DNA of 64,000 bases from Azospirillum sp. TSH58 (GCF_003119115.1 NZ_CP022367.1:1725001-1789000); one strand, 5' to 3'; shown: positions 49,302 to 61,749, numbered from the stretch's first letter. Notes: generated by a model from the letters alone, not told the origin. Numbers and translations are program-made.

Positions 49302-50519
49302 ATGATGGAGTGGGACAGCCTGTGGTTCAACGGTCATGCGGCGACCATGGGGCCAGCAGGACCGGTTCGGGACGCGGCGATCGCCGTGAAGGACGGCCGG
49401 ATCGCCTGGATCGGCGCCGCCACGGACCGGCCCGCCGGCCGCGCCGCCGAGGAGCATGACCTGGGCGGGCGCTGGGTCACGCCGGGGCTGATCGACTGCC
49501 ACACCCATCTGGTCTTCGGCGGCAACCGCGCCCGCGAGTTCGAGATGCGGCTGGAGGGGGCGACCTACGAGGAGATCGCGCGGGCCGGAGGCGGCATCGC
49601 CTCCACCGTCGCCGCGACCCGCGCCGCCGACGAGGACAGCCTGATCGCCAGCGCCGCCGTGCGCCTGCGACCGTTGCTGGCCGAGGGCGTGACGGTGGTC
49701 GAGGTGAAGTCCGGCTACGGCCTCGACCTCGCCACGGAGCGGCGGATGCTGCGGGCGGCGCGGGCTCTGGGCGAGCGCTTCCCCGTCACGGTGCGGACGA
49801 CCGGGCTGGCCGCCCACGCCCTGCCGCCGGAGTTCGCCGGACGGGCGGACGACTACATCGCGCTGGTCTGCGACGAGATCCTGCCCGCCCTGGCGGCGGA
49901 GGGGCTGCTGGACGCGGTGGACGCCTTCTGCGAGCGGATCGCCTTCTCGCCGGAGCAGACGGCCCGCGTGTTCGACACCGCGCGGCGGCTCGGCCTGCCG
50001 GTGAAGCTGCACGCCGACCAGCTCTCCGACGGCGGCGGGGCCGCGCTGGCCGCCCGCTACGCGGCGCTGTCCGCCGACCATGTGGAGCACACGGGCGAGG
50101 ACGGCGCGCGGGCGATGGCCGCGGCGGGGACGGTGGCGGTGCTGCTGCCCGGCGCCTTCTACATGCTGCGCGAGACCAAGCTGCCGCCCATCGAGCTGTT
50201 CCGGCGCCACGGCGTCCCGATGGCGGTGTCCACCGACTGCAACCCCGGCACCTCGCCCGCCGTGTCGCTTCTGCTGATGCTGAACATGGCCTGCACCCTG
50301 TTCCGCCTAACCCCGCAGGAGGCGCTGGCCGGTGTCACCCGCAACGCCGCACAGGCCCTGGGCATGGCCGCCACCCACGGTACGCTGGAGCCCGGCAAGG
50401 CCGCCGATCTCGCGGTGTGGGACGTCGGCGACCCGGCGGAGCTGTGCTATTGGCTGGGCGCCAATCCCTGCGCCGCGGTGGTGCGGGGCGGGCGGCTGGT
50501 GAAATCGCTCCAGGCCTAG
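49302..50519 (+). CDS. hutI: Imidazolonepropionase
   Basis: Third enzyme of histidine degradation, opening imidazolonepropionate to N-formimino-L-glutamate. The 405 residues carry the metallo-amidohydrolase motifs: HTHLVFGGNR, KSGYG, HADQLSDGGG, DHVEHT and STDCNPGTSP. GGGGAGGGG precedes the ATG. It is separated from hutU by a 236-bp gap with a palindromic element. hutH is not in the window. Confidence 0.95.
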   Translation: MMEWDSLWFNGHAATMGPAGPVRDAAIAVKDGRIAWIGAATDRPAGRAAEEHDLGGRWVTPGLIDCHTHLVFGGNRAREFEMRLEGATYEEIARAGGGIASTVAATRAADEDSLIASAAVRLRPLLAEGVTVVEVKSGYGLDLATERRMLRAARALGERFPVTVRTTGLAAHALPPEFAGRADDYIALVCDEILPALAAEGLLDAVDAFCERIAFSPEQTARVFDTARRLGLPVKLHADQLSDGGGAALAARYAALSADHVEHTGEDGARAMAAAGTVAVLLPGAFYMLRETKLPPIELFRRHGVPMAVSTDCNPGTSPAVSLLLMLNMACTLFRLTPQEALAGVTRNAAQALGMAATHGTLEPGKAADLAVWDVGDPAELCYWLGANPCAAVVRGGRLVKSLQA

Positions 50520-50562
50520 GCTATCATCGGGTCAACGCGGACGGAACTGCACCGGCCTATAG

Positions 50563-50679
50563 CCCTCTCCCCTCTGGGAAGAGGGGGGCTCGGAGGGCCG
50601 GTGAGGGGGATGTGCATGGCGGTACGTCCGGCAAGAGCGCATCCCCTTCACCCTAACCCTCTCCCCAGAGGGGAGAGGG
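50563..50679. repeat. Palindromic (MITE-like) intergenic element
   Basis: CCCTCTCCCCTCTGGG (50563-50578) is the exact reverse complement of CCCAGAGGGGAGAGGG (50664-50679). An inner pair, GGTGAGGGGGATG (50600-50612) and CATCCCCTTCACC (50640-50652), differs at one base. The whole 117 bp could fold as one hairpin. A shorter relative lies at 747-781. It probably belongs to a dispersed repeat family in this genome and may also affect read-through into hutU. Confidence 0.75.
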
Positions 50680-50755
50680 GAAATCAGATGTGACGGCACG
50701 GTTCCCGTCTGAAAACAACAAACGCATCAAGCAGAATTCGAGAGGGACGAGTCAC

Positions 50756-52433
<1,678 letters not shown>

Positions 52434-52456
<23 letters not shown>

Positions 52457-53390
52457 CGGGCTTGGCGGGGGCGGGCTTGGCGGGGGCGGCGCGCGGCGGC
52501 AGGGTCGCCAGCGCCACCCCCGGCAGCACCAGCAGGACGCCGAGCAGGTGGAACATCTGCAACTGTTCCCCCAGCAGCGCCCAGGCCGCCACCGCCGCCC
52601 ACAGCGGCATGACGTAGAGCGAGGTGCCGGCCCGCGCCGGCCCCATGAGGTTGATCGTCTTCTGGTAGGTCAGGAAGGCCAGGACGGAGGCGAACAGCGC
52701 CACCCCGGCGATGCGGACGGCGGCGTCCAGGCTCAGCGGGACGGGGCGCAGGGCCAGCGTCTCGAACGCGTAGAAGGGGGCGAGGACGACAACGCCGGCC
52801 AGGGCGTTCGCCGCGAACATCGTCACCACCGGCAGCGAGCTGCGGGTCTGGCGCAGCAGCACCGTGTAGACCGCCCAGGCCGCCGACCCCACCAGGATCA
52901 GCAGGTCGCCGGCGTTGAAGGACAGACCCAGCAGCGCCTGCGCGTCGCCGCGGGTCAGGATCACCAGCACGCCGGCCATGGCGACGGCGATTCCCGCGGC
53001 CTGCCGCGGCGTCACCTTCTCGCGCAGCCACAGGGCGGCGATCATCAGGATGAAGACCGGGCTGGTCGCGTAGATCAGCGCCGCGTTGGTCGCGCTGGTG
53101 TGCTCCAGCCCCATGTATACGACGGCGCCGCAAATGCCCTGGGCCAGCGCCCCCAGCAGAAGGAAGCGCTTCCAGGACGCACGCAGGGCGTGGCGGTGCT
53201 CAATCAGGCCGGGCAGGGCCAGCGGCAGGATCATCAGGAAGGCCAGCACCCAGCGCCAGAAGGCCAGCCCGACCGGCGGCACGATGGCGGCCGCGGCCCG
53301 CCCGATCACCACGTTGGAGGCGAAGAAGGCCGAGGAGAGCAGATACAGGCTGTAGGCTGTGAAGACGGCGTTGCGCGGCTGGCGGTCCAT
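52434..53390 (-). CDS. EamA-family (DMT) transporter
   Basis: A 318-residue inner-membrane transporter with ten predicted helices in two EamA halves (AYSLYLLSSAFFASNVVIGR; AGDLLILVGSAAWAVYTVLL). Typical for metabolite or amino-acid exporters; substrate unknown. The C-terminal APAKPAPAKPVSRSSEA is encoded by an exact 15-bp tandem repeat (52458-52487). Confidence 0.88.
52458..52487. repeat. 15-bp tandem repeat in the 3' end of the EamA gene
   Basis: GGGCTTGGCGGGGGC occurs twice in direct tandem, adjacent to the hutU stop codon and inside the last codons of the convergent transporter gene, where it is in frame. Confidence 0.85.
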
Positions 53391-53419
53391 GGGGCGTCCG
53401 GAGCGTGTCGGTGGGCGTC

Positions 53420-54217
53420 TTACGGAGCCTGCGGCCCCAGCAGCATCACCAGCTTGTAGTCGGATCGTCCGGCGGGGCACAACGTCACTTGTTCGTAGAC
53501 CAGCGTCCCGTCCTGGGGATGGGTGAAGCCGCGGGTGCCGCCCTCCCGCTCCAGCACGCCATGGTCCTCCCACAGCCGGGCGAAGCGGGGCGAGGCCGCG
53601 CGCAGGCCGTCGACCAGGGCGGTCACCTCCGCGTCCCCGGCGCGGCGGGCGGTGTCGGCGCGGAACTCGGCGAGCAGCCGGCGGGCGCGGTCCTCCCAGT
53701 CGGCGATGAAGCTCCGCGCGGTGGGGTCGAGGAAGACGTAGCGCAGCAGGTTCCGCTCCGATCCGCCCAGCCAACCGGAGAAGAGACCGGCCGCGGGAGC
53801 GTTCCAGCCGACGGCGGTCCAGACGCGGTCGAGCAGATAGGCCGGCGCCGCCACCGCTTCCAGCGCCGCCAGCAGCGGGGCCGGGGGCTGGTGCGGGCCG
53901 TCCGTCGCGTCGGCGTCGGGATCGCGCTTGCGCGACAGTTCGAACAGATAGGCGCGCTCCGCCGCGGTCAGCCGCAGCGCCCCGGCGATGCGTCCCAGTG
54001 CCTGCGGGGAGACGGAGACCTCGCGCCCCTGTTCCAGCCAAGTGTACCAGGTCGGGCTGAGACCACAGAGCTGCGCGGCCTCCTCCCGCCGTAGGCCGGG
54101 CGTGCGGCGGCGGGCGGAGCCGGTCTGCGGGATGCCGGCCTCGGCCGGGGTCAGCCGCTCGCGGTGGGCGCGCAGGAAGGCACCCAGCCGGTGCCGCGCA
54201 TCGTCGTCGGAACTCAT
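53420..54217 (-). CDS. XRE-family regulator with MmyB-like C-terminal domain
   Basis: A 265-residue regulator. The N-terminal helix-turn-helix is RRTPGLRREEAAQLCGLSPT, then WYTWLEQGREVSVSPQALGRI; the C-terminal half (AYLLDRVWTAVGWN...NLLRYVFLDP) is the MmyB-like ligand-binding type. ATG 54217 has no ribosome site; the frame stays open upstream. Divergent from a methyltransferase gene it may control. Confidence 0.88.
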   Translation of the reverse strand: MSSDDDARHRLGAFLRAHRERLTPAEAGIPQTGSARRRTPGLRREEAAQLCGLSPTWYTWLEQGREVSVSPQALGRIAGALRLTAAERAYLFELSRKRDPDADATDGPHQPPAPLLAALEAVAAPAYLLDRVWTAVGWNAPAAGLFSGWLGGSERNLLRYVFLDPTARSFIADWEDRARRLLAEFRADTARRAGDAEVTALVDGLRAASPRFARLWEDHGVLEREGGTRGFTHPQDGTLVYEQVTLCPAGRSDYKLVMLLGPQAP

Positions 54218-54330
54218 GGTGGCAGCGCTTATACCAGGATAACCGCTTGCCTTGTACCAGTTTGCCGGAAGTCCGATGCTGGGGCATCGAGACGAGTCCG
54301 CCCCAACAAACACGAACGGGAATTGCCACC
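54218..54330. promoter_or_regulatory. Divergent promoter region with repeated TACCAG
   Basis: The region holds TTATACCAGGATAA and CTTGTACCAGTTTG, i.e. TACCAG twice, 23 bp apart. These could be operator half-sites for the XRE regulator. No promoter boxes can be assigned with confidence. Confidence 0.35.
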
Positions 54331-55095
54331 ATGGCCAACAGCCACCACGGCGTCGTCGCCGCGCAGTACGGCCAGCGCGCCGACGCCTATGTGACCAGTG
54401 CCGTCCACGCCTCCGGCGCCGACCTGGACCAGATCGAGGACGCGCTGCGCGGCAGGAACGCCGCCCGCGTGCTGGATCTCGGCTGCGGCGGCGGCCACGT
54501 CGCCTACCGCGCCGCGCCCCACGCCGCCGAGGTGGTGGCGGTGGACGTCACCGCCCAAATGCTGGAGGTGGTGGCCCGCAACGCGTCGGAGCGCGGGCTG
54601 ACCAACATCGCCACGACCCAGGCCCCGGCCGAGCGTCTGCCCTTCCCGGACGGGCATTTCGACGTTGTGCTGAGCCGCTTCAGCGCCCATCACTGGCTGA
54701 ACGCCGAGGCGGGCCTGCGCGAGGCGCGGCGCGTGCTGGCCCCCGGCGGCCGGGCGGTCTTCGTGGACATCGTGTCGCCGGGGCATCCGCTGCTGGACAC
54801 CCATCTCCAGGCCGTCGAACTGCTGCGCGACACCTCGCACGTCCGCAACTACAGCGCCGCGGAATGGATGGCCGCCCTGTCGCGTGCCGGATTCGCGGTG
54901 ACCGGCCTGACGCCGCGCCGCCTGCGCATGGAATTCGCCGTCTGGACCGCCCGCACCTCCACCCCGGACCTGCGCGCCCAGGCCATCCGCGCCCTGCAGG
55001 ATCTCGCCTCCGACGAGGTGCGCCGCCACTTCGACATCCTGGAGGACGGCAGCTTTCTCCTGGACAGCCTGACCATCGAAGCGGAGGCTTGCTGA
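54331..55095 (+). CDS. SAM-dependent methyltransferase (UbiE-like)
   Basis: A 254-residue class I methyltransferase: VLDLGCGGGHVAYRA, VVAVDVTAQMLEVVA, APAERLPFPDGHFDVVLSRFS, FVDIVSPG. The pattern is that of UbiE/COQ5-like small-molecule enzymes. Divergent from the XRE gene and followed by a GNAT gene after 30 bp, suggesting a small detoxification or modification unit (inference). Confidence 0.87.
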   Translation: MANSHHGVVAAQYGQRADAYVTSAVHASGADLDQIEDALRGRNAARVLDLGCGGGHVAYRAAPHAAEVVAVDVTAQMLEVVARNASERGLTNIATTQAPAERLPFPDGHFDVVLSRFSAHHWLNAEAGLREARRVLAPGGRAVFVDIVSPGHPLLDTHLQAVELLRDTSHVRNYSAAEWMAALSRAGFAVTGLTPRRLRMEFAVWTARTSTPDLRAQAIRALQDLASDEVRRHFDILEDGSFLLDSLTIEAEAC

Positions 55096-55125
55096 CCACA
55101 AGAAAAGGTCAGGGGAGTGGCGGCG

Positions 55126-55593
55126 ATGGGGGATGTTCGTGTACGAAAGGCCGGTCTGTCCGATGCGGGCGCGGTCACCGGCTTCGTGGCGGCGCTGCTC
55201 TCCGAACTCACCGCCGGGCAGAGCGACACGCCGCGGGCGGTCATGCTGGCCGCCGCCGAATCCCTGCTGAGCGGCAGCGAGTCCTACACGGTCTTCCTGG
55301 CGGAGGATGCGGCGGGCCGTCCGCTCGGCATCGCGACCCTGTCGGAGGGGGCCTGCATCTCCACCCTGGGCCGCTTCGGGACGATCCGGGAATTGTACGT
55401 GAAACCGGAGTCGCGCTCCGCCGGGGTGGGGCGGGTGCTGATCCGGGCCGTTCTGGACCATGCCCGTCGCCATCGCTGGTCGCGGGTCGAGGTGGGCGCG
55501 CCGTCCGCCGCGGAATGGCCGGATTCCCTGCGGTTCTACAAGCGCGAGGGCTTCACGGAGATCGGGCCGCGCCTGAAGTTCCGCTTGGCCTGA
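55126..55593 (+). CDS. GNAT-family N-acetyltransferase
   Basis: A 155-residue GNAT acetyltransferase. Motif A is IRELYVKPESRSAGVGRVLIRA, with R-x-x-G-V-G for acetyl-CoA, followed by LRFYKREGFTE. ATG 55126 has GGGGAG eight bases upstream; GTG 55117 is an alternative. Acceptor unknown. Confidence 0.87.
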   Translation: MGDVRVRKAGLSDAGAVTGFVAALLSELTAGQSDTPRAVMLAAAESLLSGSESYTVFLAEDAAGRPLGIATLSEGACISTLGRFGTIRELYVKPESRSAGVGRVLIRAVLDHARRHRWSRVEVGAPSAAEWPDSLRFYKREGFTEIGPRLKFRLA

Positions 55594-55729
55594 CGCCTGC
55601 CGTGGAGCTTGCGTGATGCGGCTTGGTTGCGTGTTGACAGACGATTCGGCCACGCGCCAAATGAACCCGCATCACCGGCCGCCGAAGAGAATGGGCGGCC
55701 ATTCGACCGAACACGGGAGGTTGTTAGGA

Positions 55730-57331
55730 ATGAAGCGCATCCTGCTGGGTGCCGGGCTCGGCGTTGCCGCCACCTTGGCGCTTGCTGCGCCGGCCCAGGC
55801 CGCCAAGACCCTCGTCTATTGCTCCGAGGGCAGCCCCGAAAACTTCAACCCGATGGTCAACACGACCGGAACGAGCTTCGACGTCTCGCTGCCCGTGTAC
55901 AACAACCTCGTGCAGTTCGAGCGCGGCGGCACCAAGGTTGTCCCCGGCCTCGCCGAGAAGTGGGAGGTGTCGGAGGACGGGCTGACCTACACGTTCCACC
56001 TGCGCAAGGGCGCGAAGTGGCACAGCAACAACGATTTCAAGCCGACCCGCGACGCCAACGCGGACGATGTGCTGTGGTCGTTCAATCGTCAGTGGAAGAA
56101 GGACCACCCCTTCCACAAGGTGTCCGGCGGCGCCTATGACTACTTCAACGACATGGCGATGCCCGACCTGCTGAAGTCGATCGAGAAGGTCGACGACTAC
56201 ACGGTCAAGTTCACGCTGAACAAGGTCGAGGCGCCCTTCATCGCCAACCTTGCGATGCCCTTCGCGGCCATCCAGTCCGCCGAATACGCCGACGCCCTGC
56301 AGAAGAAGAACCAGATCGACAAGATCGATCAGGCCCCGATCGGCACCGGCCCGTTCCAGTTCGTCGCCTACCAGAAGGACGCGGTCATCCGCTACAAGGC
56401 GTTCGAGCCGTACTGGGGCGGCAAGGCGCCGCTCGACAACCTCGTCTTCGCCATCACGCCCGACGCCGCCGTCCGCTACGCCAAGCTGAAGGCCGGCGAG
56501 TGCCACATCGTGCCGTACCCCAACCCGGCCGATCTGGAGGCGATGAAGAAGGACACCGCCATCAATCTGATGGAGCAGGAAGGCCTGAACGTCGGCTATC
56601 TGGCCTTCAACGTCACCAAGAAGCCCTTCGACGACGTGCGCGTCCGCCGCGCGCTGAACATGGCCATCGACAAGAAGGCCGTGGTCGATGCGGTGTACCA
56701 GGGCGCCGGCGTCCCGGCGAAGAACCCGATCCCGCCGACCATGTGGTCGTACAACAAGGAGATCGAGGACTACCCGTACGATCCGGAGCGCGCGAAGAAG
56801 CTGCTGGCCGAGGCCGGCTTCCCGGACGGTTTCGAGACCGACCTGTGGGCCATGCCGGTGCAGCGCCCCTACAACCCCAACGCCAAGCGCATGGCCGAGA
56901 TGATGCAGGCGGACCTCGCCAAGGTCGGCATCAAGGCGAAGGTCGTGCAGTACGAGTGGGGTGAGTACCGCAAGCGCCTCCAGGCCGGCGAGCACCAGAT
57001 GGGCATGCTGGGCTGGACGGGCGACAACGGCGACCCCGACAATTTCCTGCACGTCCTGCTCGGCTGCGAGGCCGCGCGCGCGGGCGGGTCGAACATCGCC
57101 AAGTGGTGCTACAAGGAGTTCGACGACCTCGTCGTGCAGGCCAAGCGCACCACCGACATCGCCGCCCGCACCAAGCTGTACGAGCAGGCGCAGGTCATCT
57201 TCAAGGAAGAGGCCCCGTGGCTGACCGTCGCCCACTCGGTCGTGCACATGGCGGTGAGCAAGAATGTGGTCGATTACAAGATGGACCCGTTCGGCATCCA
57301 TCGCTTCTACGGCGTCGATTTGAAACAATAA
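55730..57331 (+). CDS. dppA: Dipeptide ABC transporter substrate-binding protein
   Basis: Periplasmic binding protein of 533 residues (SBP_bac_5). The signal peptide is MKRILLGAGLGVAATLALAA with cleavage after AQA. Family marks are KTLVYCSEGSPENFNP, DGLTYTFHLRKGAKWHSN, GTGPFQFVAYQKD and VRRALNMAIDKKAVV. It delivers di- or short peptides to DppBC. GGGAGGTTGTTAGGA precedes the ATG. Separated from dppB by hairpins that may reduce downstream expression. Confidence 0.92.
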   Translation: MKRILLGAGLGVAATLALAAPAQAAKTLVYCSEGSPENFNPMVNTTGTSFDVSLPVYNNLVQFERGGTKVVPGLAEKWEVSEDGLTYTFHLRKGAKWHSNNDFKPTRDANADDVLWSFNRQWKKDHPFHKVSGGAYDYFNDMAMPDLLKSIEKVDDYTVKFTLNKVEAPFIANLAMPFAAIQSAEYADALQKKNQIDKIDQAPIGTGPFQFVAYQKDAVIRYKAFEPYWGGKAPLDNLVFAITPDAAVRYAKLKAGECHIVPYPNPADLEAMKKDTAINLMEQEGLNVGYLAFNVTKKPFDDVRVRRALNMAIDKKAVVDAVYQGAGVPAKNPIPPTMWSYNKEIEDYPYDPERAKKLLAEAGFPDGFETDLWAMPVQRPYNPNAKRMAEMMQADLAKVGIKAKVVQYEWGEYRKRLQAGEHQMGMLGWTGDNGDPDNFLHVLLGCEAARAGGSNIAKWCYKEFDDLVVQAKRTTDIAARTKLYEQAQVIFKEEAPWLTVAHSVVHMAVSKNVVDYKMDPFGIHRFYGVDLKQ

Positions 57332-57364
57332 ACTCAGTGTAGCAAACGGCTTTACAAAGCGGTC

Positions 57365-57431
57365 GCCGGGGCATTAAACCCCCGGCTTCCCTTTGCGGAC
57401 GCAGAGGTAAAAAGGGGGCCGCGGCCCCCTT
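57365..57431 (+). terminator. Two hairpins between dppA and dppB (attenuator-like)
   Basis: GCCGGGG-N8-CCCCGGC (57365-57386) and the perfect 20-bp palindrome AAGGGGGCCGCGGCCCCCTT (57412-57431) lie in the 131-bp gap. There is only a short T-tract after the second. Such structures commonly protect or end the binding-protein message so that it is made in excess over the permease. Confidence 0.55.
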
Positions 57432-57462
57432 GCTTTCGTTTCGAGCCCCCGGTGACGATCCG

Positions 57463-58473
57463 ATGCTACGCTTCATCCTGACGCGGGTGAGCCTGGTGAT
57501 TCCGACCTTTCTCGGCGTCACCTTCCTGACCTTCCTTCTGATCCGCCTTGTCCCCGGCGACCCCATCGAGGTGCGCGTGGGCGAGCGCGGGATCCCCCCC
57601 GAACGGCTTCTCGAACTGCGGCACGAGCTGGGGCTGGACCGGCCCCTGTGGCACCAGTTCCTCGACTACATCGGCGGCGTCCTCCAGGGCGACCTCGGCG
57701 TGTCGCTGGTGACGCGCAATTCGGTGTTCAGCGAATTCGTGACGCTGTTCCCGGCGACGCTGGAACTGGCGGCGCTGGCCATGCTGTTCGCCACGGTGGT
57801 CGGCCTGCCCGCGGGAATCATCGCGGCGGTCCGGCGCGGCTCGATCTTCGACCATGGCGTGATGGGCATCAGCCTGACCGGCTATTCCATGCCGATCTTC
57901 TGGTGGGGCCTGCTGCTGATCCTGTTCTTCTCGGTGGGGCTGGGCTGGACCCCGGTGTCCGGGCGGCTCGACCTGCTCTATTACGTGGAGCCGGTGACCG
58001 GCTTCATGCTGATCGACACGCTGATGGACGGCGAGTACGGGGCCTTCTGGTCGGCGCTGCACCATCTCATCCTGCCGATGATCGTTCTCGGCACCGTTCC
58101 GCTGGCCGTCGTGGCGCGCATGACGCGCTCCGCCATGCTGGAGGTGCTGGGCGAGGACTACATCCGCACCGCGAAGGCCAAGGGGCTGGCGGGCAAGCGG
58201 GTGATCGGCCTGCACGCCCTGCGCAACGCGCTGATCCCCGTGGTCACCGTGATCGGCCTCCAGGTGGGCACGCTGCTGGGCGGCGCGATCCTGACCGAAA
58301 CCATCTTCTCCTGGCCCGGCGTGGGCAAGTGGCTGATCGAGAGCATCAACCGCCGCGACTATCCGGCGCTCCAGGGTGGGGTGCTGCTGATCGCGACGAC
58401 GGTGATGACCGTGAACCTGCTGGTGGACGTTCTGTACGGCGTCCTGAACCCCCGCATCCGCCATTCGCGGTGA
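57463..58473 (+). CDS. dppB: Dipeptide ABC transporter permease DppB
   Basis: Inner-membrane permease of 336 residues. The N-terminal helix is LRFILTRVSLVIPTFLGVTF, followed by VPGDPIEVRVGERG, and the EAA-loop EVLGEDYIRTAKAKGLAGKR lies near the C-terminus. Six membrane segments expected. An upstream TTG at 57430 would add 11 residues; ATG 57463 fits the family start. Followed 8 bp later by dppC. Confidence 0.93.
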   Translation: MLRFILTRVSLVIPTFLGVTFLTFLLIRLVPGDPIEVRVGERGIPPERLLELRHELGLDRPLWHQFLDYIGGVLQGDLGVSLVTRNSVFSEFVTLFPATLELAALAMLFATVVGLPAGIIAAVRRGSIFDHGVMGISLTGYSMPIFWWGLLLILFFSVGLGWTPVSGRLDLLYYVEPVTGFMLIDTLMDGEYGAFWSALHHLILPMIVLGTVPLAVVARMTRSAMLEVLGEDYIRTAKAKGLAGKRVIGLHALRNALIPVVTVIGLQVGTLLGGAILTETIFSWPGVGKWLIESINRRDYPALQGGVLLIATTVMTVNLLVDVLYGVLNPRIRHSR

Positions 58474-58481
58474 GGTGAGCC

Positions 58482-59408
58482 ATGACGACTCCTACGACGA
58501 CGGGCGTTCCGGAGACCCTTCCGGCCGCTTCTCCGCCGGTTTCCCAGCCGCCGCACCCGCTGGTCGAGTTCTGGTACCATTTCCGGCAGAACAAGGGGGC
58601 CATGGCCGGCCTCGCCGTGATCCTGCTGATCGCCGTGGTGGCGCTGTTCGCCGAGCTGGTGGCGCCGCACGATCCCAACATCCAGTACCGCGACGCCATC
58701 CTGGTGCCGCCGGTCTGGCAGGAGGGCGGGCGCTGGGCCTTCCTCCTGGGCACCGACGACATCGGGCGCGACATGCTGTCCCGCCTGATCTTCGGGGCGC
58801 GGCTGTCGATGATGATCGGCCTGATCGTCGTCACGCTGTCGCTGGCGGTCGGGCTGGCGCTGGGCATGATCGCCGGCTTCTTCGGCGGCGTCACCGACGC
58901 GCTGGTCATGCGCCTCATGGACATCCTGCTGTCGCTGCCCAGCCTTCTGCTGGCCGTGGTGGTGGCGGCGATCCTCGGGCCGGGCCTGGTCAACGCCATG
59001 CTGGCGGTGTCCATCGTGGTCATCCCGCACTACGCCCGCCTGACCCGCGCCGCCGTGATGGCGGAGACGAACAAGGATTACGTGATCGCCTCCCGCGTTG
59101 CGGGGGCCGGGCCGCTGCGGCTGATGCTGGTGGTGATCCTGCCGAACTGCGTGGCGCCGCTGATCGTCCAGGCGACGCTCGGCTTCTCCACGGCGATCCT
59201 GGACGCCGCGGCGCTGGGCTTCCTCGGCCTGGGCGCGCAGCCGCCGACGCCGGAGTGGGGCACCATGCTGGCCTCCTCCCTCCAGTTCCTCCAGCGCGCC
59301 CCTTGGGTCGTCACCTGGCCCGGCGTGGCCATCCTGGTGACGGTGCTGGCCTTCAACCTGCTGGGCGACGGGCTGCGCGACGCGCTCGACCCCAAGCTGA
59401 AACGCTGA
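58482..59408 (+). CDS. dppC: Dipeptide ABC transporter permease DppC
   Basis: Second permease (308 residues). The N-terminal region has a single helix (GAMAGLAVILLIAVVALFAELV) then APHDPNIQYRD and LGTDDIGRDMLSRLIFGARLS, both typical of DppC/OppC. The EAA-type loop is ETNKDYVIASRVAGAGPLR. GAGGTGAGCC precedes the ATG. Confidence 0.93.
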   Translation: MTTPTTTGVPETLPAASPPVSQPPHPLVEFWYHFRQNKGAMAGLAVILLIAVVALFAELVAPHDPNIQYRDAILVPPVWQEGGRWAFLLGTDDIGRDMLSRLIFGARLSMMIGLIVVTLSLAVGLALGMIAGFFGGVTDALVMRLMDILLSLPSLLLAVVVAAILGPGLVNAMLAVSIVVIPHYARLTRAAVMAETNKDYVIASRVAGAGPLRLMLVVILPNCVAPLIVQATLGFSTAILDAAALGFLGLGAQPPTPEWGTMLASSLQFLQRAPWVVTWPGVAILVTVLAFNLLGDGLRDALDPKLKR

Positions 59409-59430
59409 ACCCTTCTATTCCTGGGCTGCC

Positions 59431-60419
59431 ATGCCTCTTCTCGATATCAAGAACCTGTCCGTCGAGTTCACCACGCGCGCCGGCACCTTCCGCGCCGTGG
59501 ACGGGATCGACCTCACCGTGGACGAGGGCGAGGTGGTGGGCATCGTCGGCGAGTCCGGGTCCGGCAAGTCCGTGACCTCGCTCGCCGTGATGGGCCTGCT
59601 CGGCTCCAACGGCACGGTGGTCGCCGACCGCATGCGGTTCGGCGGCAAGGACCTGCTGGCGATGAGCCCGTCGCAGCGCCGGAAGATCACCGGCAAGGAC
59701 GTGGCCATGGTCTTCCAGGAGCCGATGACCAGCCTGAACCCCTGCTTCACCGTCGGTTTCCAGATCATGGAGACGCTGAAGGTGCATGAGGGGCTGTCCG
59801 GCAAGGCGCTGCGCAACCGCGCCATCGAACTGCTGGAGCAGGTCGGCATCCCGGCCCCGGAAAGCCGCCTGTCGGCCTTCCCGCACCAGCTCTCCGGCGG
59901 CATGAACCAGCGCGTGATGATCGCCATCGCCATCGCCTGCAACCCGCGCCTGCTGGTCGCCGACGAGCCGACGACGGCGCTGGACGTGACCATCCAGAAG
60001 CAGATCCTCGACCTGCTGGTCCGCCTCCAGAAGGAGCGGGGCATGGCCCTGATCCTGATCACCCACGACATGGGCGTGGTGGCGGAGACGGCGCAGCGGG
60101 TGGTCGTCATGTACGCCGGGCAGGTCGCCGAGACGCGCCCGGTGGACGCCCTGTTCAAGGCGCCGCGCCACCCCTACACCGGCGCGCTGCTCGACGCGCT
60201 GCCGGAGCGGGCGCTGGGCAAGCGCCGGCTGCCGACGATCCCCGGCGTGGTGCCGGGCATCGGCGACCGGCCGCAGGGCTGCCTGTTCAACCCGCGCTGC
60301 CGCTTCGCCACCGACCGCTGCCGCATCGAGCGGCCGGCCCTGTTCGACGTGGACGCCGGCAAGGCGCGCTGCTTCTATCCGCTCGCCGATGCTCCGGTCG
60401 GCGCCGGGGAGGTCCTGTG

Positions 60420-60420
<1 letters not shown>
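59431..60420 (+). CDS. dppD: Dipeptide ABC transporter ATPase DppD
   Basis: Peptide importer ATPase of 329 residues. Walker A GESGSGKS, Q-loop MVFQEPMTSLNP, signature LSGGMNQR, Walker B LLVADEPTTALD. The C-terminal oligopeptide-transporter domain has CLFNPRCRFATDRC, the Cys motif seen in this family. Its stop overlaps the dppF start. Confidence 0.94.
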
Positions 60421-61424
<1,004 letters not shown>

Positions 61425-61432
61425 GGGCAAGC

Positions 61433-61470
61433 GGCCGCGGCGTCCGGCGGTTTCGTCAGGCGCCGCGGCC
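61433..61470. terminator. Bidirectional hairpin between dppF and the DUF3072 gene
   Basis: GGCCGCGGCG (61433-61442) pairs perfectly with CGCCGCGGCC (61461-61470) across an 18-nt loop, covering the 3' end of the minus-strand gene. It lies between convergent genes. No T-run. Confidence 0.45.
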
Positions 61471-61749
61471 GGTCTTGTCCTGAAGGGCGTCGATGCGTTT
61501 GGAGGCTTCGGCCTTCGTCAGGTCACCATCGAAGCCTTCGCCCGCCTCCTCGCTGAGCGTCTTCAGGTAGGAGGCCTGCGCACCGGTCATCGGCTCGTCG
61601 CCCGTGGTCCAATCGTCCGGGTCCTTCTCGCGGTTGGAATGGTCGGCCCCCCCGGCGTCCGCGGTTTTTGGATTGCCTGTCGGATTCGGCGCGTCTCCGC
61701 GATGGGGCTGGGGGTGGTTCTCACGTTTGTCGTCGCGCTTCGCGTTCAT
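61456..61749 (-). CDS. DUF3072-family protein
   Basis: A 97-residue hydrophilic protein with the DUF3072 core: WTTGDEPMTGAQASYLKTLS then FDGDLTKAEASKRIDALQ. The N-terminal half is disordered (Pro/Gly/Asp/His-rich). The function is unknown; the C-terminal part looks like a SAP-like helix-extended-helix. Divergent from the hemerythrin gene. Confidence 0.88.
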   Translation of the reverse strand: MNAKRDDKRENHPQPHRGDAPNPTGNPKTADAGGADHSNREKDPDDWTTGDEPMTGAQASYLKTLSEEAGEGFDGDLTKAEASKRIDALQDKTGRGA

